64,000 nucleotides of DNA from Candidatus Thermofonsia Clade 1 bacterium (lineage in GTDB: Bacteria; Chloroflexota; Anaerolineae; Aggregatilineales; UBA2796): the NCBI GenBank assembly GCA_002794705.1, contig PGTK01000001.1, positions 124,001 through 188,000 of the forward strand, written 5' to 3'. Below the pieces are notes generated by a model. It saw nothing but the letters and a program-made list of their open reading frames with translations, did no database searches and was not told the DNA's origin. The translations under genes were made by a program, and so were the position numbers. Below are positions 61,233-64,000 of the stretch, piece after piece (within the stretch, counting starts at the first letter, position 1; each line of letters starts with the position of its first letter).

Positions 61233-62295
61233 AGCACGCGGGACGCTCCTGACCTTCAGCGGCGCGCTGGGCGTGGCGCTCTTGCTGATCGCCCTGATCA
61301 TGCTCAGCCTCGACAAAGCGCCCCTCGCAGCCGCAGGGCGCTTCCTAGATGGCGTGCTTGGCACGCCCAGCGCTCGCGCCGACGTAGTGATGGCTGCTCT
61401 GCCCATGCTGCTGTGCGCTGCAGGCTTGCTGCTGACTTTTACAGCGGGCTTGTGGAACATCGGCGTGGAAGGGCAAGTGACCATGGGCGCGATCTTCGCC
61501 ACGATCATTGCACGCACCATTCCACGCGATGTGAGCGATTGGGGCATTCTGGCTGCGCTGATCTTGCCCGCTGAGCTGCTCCTAGCGATGTTAGGCGGCG
61601 CATTGTGGGCAGGCTTGACGGCGCTGCTCAAGATTCGTGGCGGCATTAACGAGATTTTCGGCGGCGTGGCGCTCAATTTCATCAGTGTGAACATCCTGCT
61701 CTCACTGGTGAACGGTCCGTGGCGCGTCGGCACCTTCCCACAGACGGCGCCCTTCGCGCCTGCAGCGCTCTTGCCGCGCCACCCAGAGTTGCGCTTGAGT
61801 CCGCTAGGTATTGCTATCGCGCTTACGGCGTTTATCGCCGTCTTCATAGCACTACGCGGCACGCGCTTCGGTCTAGCACTGCGCGCTATCGGACGGAATG
61901 CCAAATCAGCGGGCATTTTGGGCGTGCGCGTGGAGCGCAACATCTTCTGGGCGATGGTAGCGTGTGGCGCGTTAGCGGGCTTGGCAGGCGCCTTCCAAGT
62001 CCTGTTCACACGCGGACGCCTCTTGCCGAACATCTCAGGCGGAATCGGCTTCGTGGGCGTGCTGATTGTGTTGCTGGTGGGCGTGCGCGCTGCATGGGTG
62101 CTGCCTGTAGCGCTCTTCGTGGCGACTGTGCCGGTCGGCAGCTTGAAATTAGCGACTTCGTTAGACAGCAGCGTGCAAATTGACGCGGCGCTTGGCAATG
62201 TTTTTCAGGGCGCGCTTGTGCTGGCAGTGCTGATCGGCGGCGGCATTCGGGCACGTCTGGCAGCGCGCCGAAAGGAGCGCTCCGAAAGTGGATGA
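61219..62295 (+). CDS. ABC importer permease (BmpA-linked/nucleoside type) 1
   Basis: A 358-residue membrane permease of the branched-chain/ribose/nucleoside class with about nine to ten hydrophobic segments. Typical motifs include GLWNIGVEGQVTMGAIFA and GTRFGLALRAIGRNAKSAGI (the loop that contacts the ATPase), and GGINEIFGGVALNFI. It overlaps the ATPase by 14 nt and the second permease by 8 nt. It should import nucleosides or a simple sugar. Confidence 0.92.
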   Translation: MNLARARGTLLTFSGALGVALLLIALIMLSLDKAPLAAAGRFLDGVLGTPSARADVVMAALPMLLCAAGLLLTFTAGLWNIGVEGQVTMGAIFATIIARTIPRDVSDWGILAALILPAELLLAMLGGALWAGLTALLKIRGGINEIFGGVALNFISVNILLSLVNGPWRVGTFPQTAPFAPAALLPRHPELRLSPLGIAIALTAFIAVFIALRGTRFGLALRAIGRNAKSAGILGVRVERNIFWAMVACGALAGLAGAFQVLFTRGRLLPNISGGIGFVGVLIVLLVGVRAAWVLPVALFVATVPVGSLKLATSLDSSVQIDAALGNVFQGALVLAVLIGGGIRARLAARRKERSESG

Positions 62296-63268
62296 GGTAC
62301 TGATTCGCACCTTAGCCGATATCGTAAAAGTCGGCGCGCCAATTGTCCTAGCGGCAATGGGCGAGACGCTCACAGAGCGCGGCGGCGTGGTCAATTTGTC
62401 GCTAGATGGCTCGCTGGTGCTTTCAGCGTTAGCGGCGTTCGTAGTCGGCACTAGCACAGGGAGCGTGATCGCGGGCGCGCTAGCGGGCATATGCGTCGGC
62501 TTGATCATCGCGCTGATTGTGGCGGTCTGCAGCATTGAGTTGCGGCTGAGTCAGGTGGCAGTCGGCTTTGTGCTGACCTTGCTCTGCCGCGACCTAGCGC
62601 TTTTTTTGGGCATTCCCTACCGCAACACGCAGGTCTTCCCGACCACGTTCCTGCCGATCCCTGTGCTGAGAGACATCCCTGTGATCGGTCCGATTTTCTT
62701 CAACCAAGACCTGTTCACCTACCTGAGTTTTATTGCAGTTGTTTTGGTGTGGTGGTGGCTGTTCCGCACGAAGGCAGGCTTGACGTTGCGCGCTGTCGGA
62801 GAGCGTCCGCAAGCGGCGTTTGCACGCGGCGTGAATGTAAATCTAGTGCGCTACCTGTATACAGCCATTGGCGGCAGCTTGGTCGGTTTGGGCGGTGCAG
62901 CGTATACGCTCGGCGTGCTGCCGACTTGGTCAGATACCGGCATCGCCGGTAACGGCTGGATCGCGCTTGCCATTGTGATCTTTGGCGGTTGGCATCCGTT
63001 TCGCGTGGCGCTCGGCGTGTACTTGGTGGCAGGTCTGCGCACAATCGTGACCAGTGTCCAAGCGCAGGTGCCGCCGCAGGTGGTAGAGCTGCTCAACGCC
63101 TTGCCATGGCTGCTCATGCTCTTGACGCTGTTCCTAGTCAGCGGACCGTATCTGGATCGCTTGATGAAAGTCTTGCCGTCGCGCCTACATCCGCCCATTC
63201 GGACGCTCCTGCGGGCGCGCCCGCCTTCAGCACTGGGAACAGCCTTTGAGCAAGAGGGGCGGCGCTAG
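62288..63268 (+). CDS. ABC importer permease (BmpA-linked/nucleoside type) 2
   Basis: The 326-residue partner permease, GTG start, overlapping the first permease by 8 nt. Motifs include APIVLAAMGETLTERGGVVN, typical of this subunit, and the coupling loop KAGLTLRAVGERPQAAFARG. About eight hydrophobic segments. It ends the operon, and no terminator is seen on this strand. Confidence 0.92.
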   Translation: MDEVLIRTLADIVKVGAPIVLAAMGETLTERGGVVNLSLDGSLVLSALAAFVVGTSTGSVIAGALAGICVGLIIALIVAVCSIELRLSQVAVGFVLTLLCRDLALFLGIPYRNTQVFPTTFLPIPVLRDIPVIGPIFFNQDLFTYLSFIAVVLVWWWLFRTKAGLTLRAVGERPQAAFARGVNVNLVRYLYTAIGGSLVGLGGAAYTLGVLPTWSDTGIAGNGWIALAIVIFGGWHPFRVALGVYLVAGLRTIVTSVQAQVPPQVVELLNALPWLLMLLTLFLVSGPYLDRLMKVLPSRLHPPIRTLLRARPPSALGTAFEQEGRR

Positions 63269-63300
63269 AAAAACGTACCGCGCTCAGCCGAGCGCGGTAC
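63269..63300 (-). terminator. Terminator of the L,D-transpeptidase gene
   Basis: A 10-bp perfect stem (GTACCGCGCT/AGCGCGGTAC) with a 6-nt loop. Read on the minus strand it is followed by GTTTTT, 16 nt after the transpeptidase stop, so it ends that transcript. Confidence 0.8.
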
Positions 63301-63315
63301 ACTTAGTGCTGCAAA

Positions 63316-64000
63316 TCACTGTGGCGCGCCGGGACGGTATGTGCCGCTGTGATAAATGTAGACGTAAGCGTTGGGCTGATCTTCTACCCACTCATAAATC
63401 CACTTGGCGTCCGTGATGCTGAGGTTGATGCAGCCACGCGAACGCCGATAGCCGAAGCCATCATGCCAATAGGCGCCATGCAGCGCCTGCTCTGAGGTGT
63501 TGAAGTACATCACATATGGCACAAGCGGCAGATACCAGTACTCCGGTTTGCCTTCGGCGCCGGACATGCGCGCTTCCTCATAGCGGGCGAAAATCTTGTG
63601 AACGCCTTCGAGCGTCCCCCATTTGGGCAAGCCGCTGGCGATCAGTGTGGCAAAGACGGGCTTATCGCCGTCGTAGGCGGTCAGAGTTTGCTCATACAGG
63701 TCAACAGCGAACCACTTTTTGCCCGCTTCAATGCCTTCAGGGCGCGCTAGCGGCTTGACCTTCGCCACACGGGTCTGGAGCACCCACTGATCAGGTCCGA
63801 TCAAGTACCACTCCCATGTATCCACAACCGCTACAGCGAAGATGTTGACCATTGTGTAGCGCTTAATCTCAGGCGTGCCTGCCACAGGCTTGGCGCCAGG
63901 TGTACGGCTTGGGCGCGTATCCAGCAGCATCCAAGCGAAGGGACGAGTCGGCAAGCCATTCGGCAACAGCACGCCCGAAAAACGCGAGACTGCCTTGTTG
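63316..64000 (-). CDS. L,D-transpeptidase (YkuD), 5' end outside the window
   Basis: The frame stays open to the window edge, so this is the C-terminal part (at least 228 residues). The YkuD domain is clear: an entry strand KWFAVDLYEQTLTAYDG, the FATLIASGL strand, and the catalytic motif HGAYWHDGFGYRRSRGCINL with the nucleophilic Cys. These enzymes form 3-3 crosslinks in peptidoglycan or attach proteins to it, acting outside the membrane. The N-terminal signal or wall-binding domain is not visible. Confidence 0.92.
   Translation of the reverse strand, partial: NKAVSRFSGVLLPNGLPTRPFAWMLLDTRPSRTPGAKPVAGTPEIKRYTMVNIFAVAVVDTWEWYLIGPDQWVLQTRVAKVKPLARPEGIEAGKKWFAVDLYEQTLTAYDGDKPVFATLIASGLPKWGTLEGVHKIFARYEEARMSGAEGKPEYWYLPLVPYVMYFNTSEQALHGAYWHDGFGYRRSRGCINLSITDAKWIYEWVEDQPNAYVYIYHSGTYRPGAPQ

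Noticed and set aside
61191..62198. A 335-codon minus-strand ORF
   Set aside because: It is antisense to the ABC permease, Pro/Ser/Lys-rich and without any domain.

Overview
The window reads as a chromosome segment of a monoderm, GC-rich bacterium, most likely Chloroflexota (Anaerolineae-like). This is inferred from style and not from a marker gene. The signs are many secreted or membrane proteins with long Thr/Pro stalks, a Ser/Thr kinase with an NBR1-like Ig domain, several glycosyltransferases, bacterial-type aspS, fmt and lspA, and very tight gene packing. Host genes favour GCG/GCC, AGC and CTG/TTG codons.

Layout. 0-1.8 kb: two glycosyltransferases. 1.75-5.8 kb (minus): secreted pullulanase and a PDZ protein. 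6-8.9 kb: HerA-like ATPase plus VWA protein. 8.9-11 kb (minus): aspS and a small membrane protein. 11.2-15.7 kb: GH42, GH31 and lspA, overlapping. 15.7-16.8 kb (minus): glycosyltransferase. 17-24.1 kb: one giant secreted protein with about 20 repeats. 24.1-32.5 kb: acetyltransferase, 7TM-GAF sensor, a DinB/quinone-reductase/SDR operon, a response regulator, an IDH-superfamily enzyme and a membrane DnaJ. 32.5-34.4 kb (minus): PA14/SH3 protein. 34.6-44.6 kb: two peptide-type ABC permeases, a PIG-L deacetylase, a STAND ATPase, a propeller lipoprotein-like protein, a response regulator, an M20 hydrolase and a HEAT/Yip1-like protein. 44.7-50.5 kb: foreign DNA. 51.4-58.5 kb: tRNA-Gln, a five-gene minus-strand operon (kinase, membrane protein, GT4, GT9-GT26 fusion, heptose-kinase-like PfkB) and tRNA-Ala. 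58.5-63.3 kb: small membrane protein, fmt and a nucleoside/sugar ABC transporter (ATPase plus two permeases). 63.3 kb to the edge (minus): an L,D-transpeptidase cut by the window.

The most interesting region is 44.7-48.7 kb. It carries the full morphogenesis layout of a filamentous phage (Inoviridae-like): a 42-aa Pf3-style coat protein with a perfect Shine-Dalgarno, two more tiny membrane proteins, a pIII-like adsorption protein (signal peptide, folded head, Thr/Pro linker, C-terminal anchor), a Zot/pI assembly ATPase, a membrane protein that could be the missing outer half of pI, and an SSB. A 230-bp non-coding region follows with a tandem 11-bp repeat and a 17-bp hairpin, as expected for an origin/packaging signal. 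No replication initiator, integrase or secretin gene is visible. Absence of a secretin fits a monoderm host. The codon usage (TCT, CCT, ACT rich) breaks sharply from the flanks. To its right lies 1.8 kb of decayed, unrecognised coding sequence. The whole insert seems to have split a minus-strand TIR-like gene, whose N-terminal part is at 50.4-51.2 kb and whose possible C-terminal tail is at 44.6-44.7 kb.
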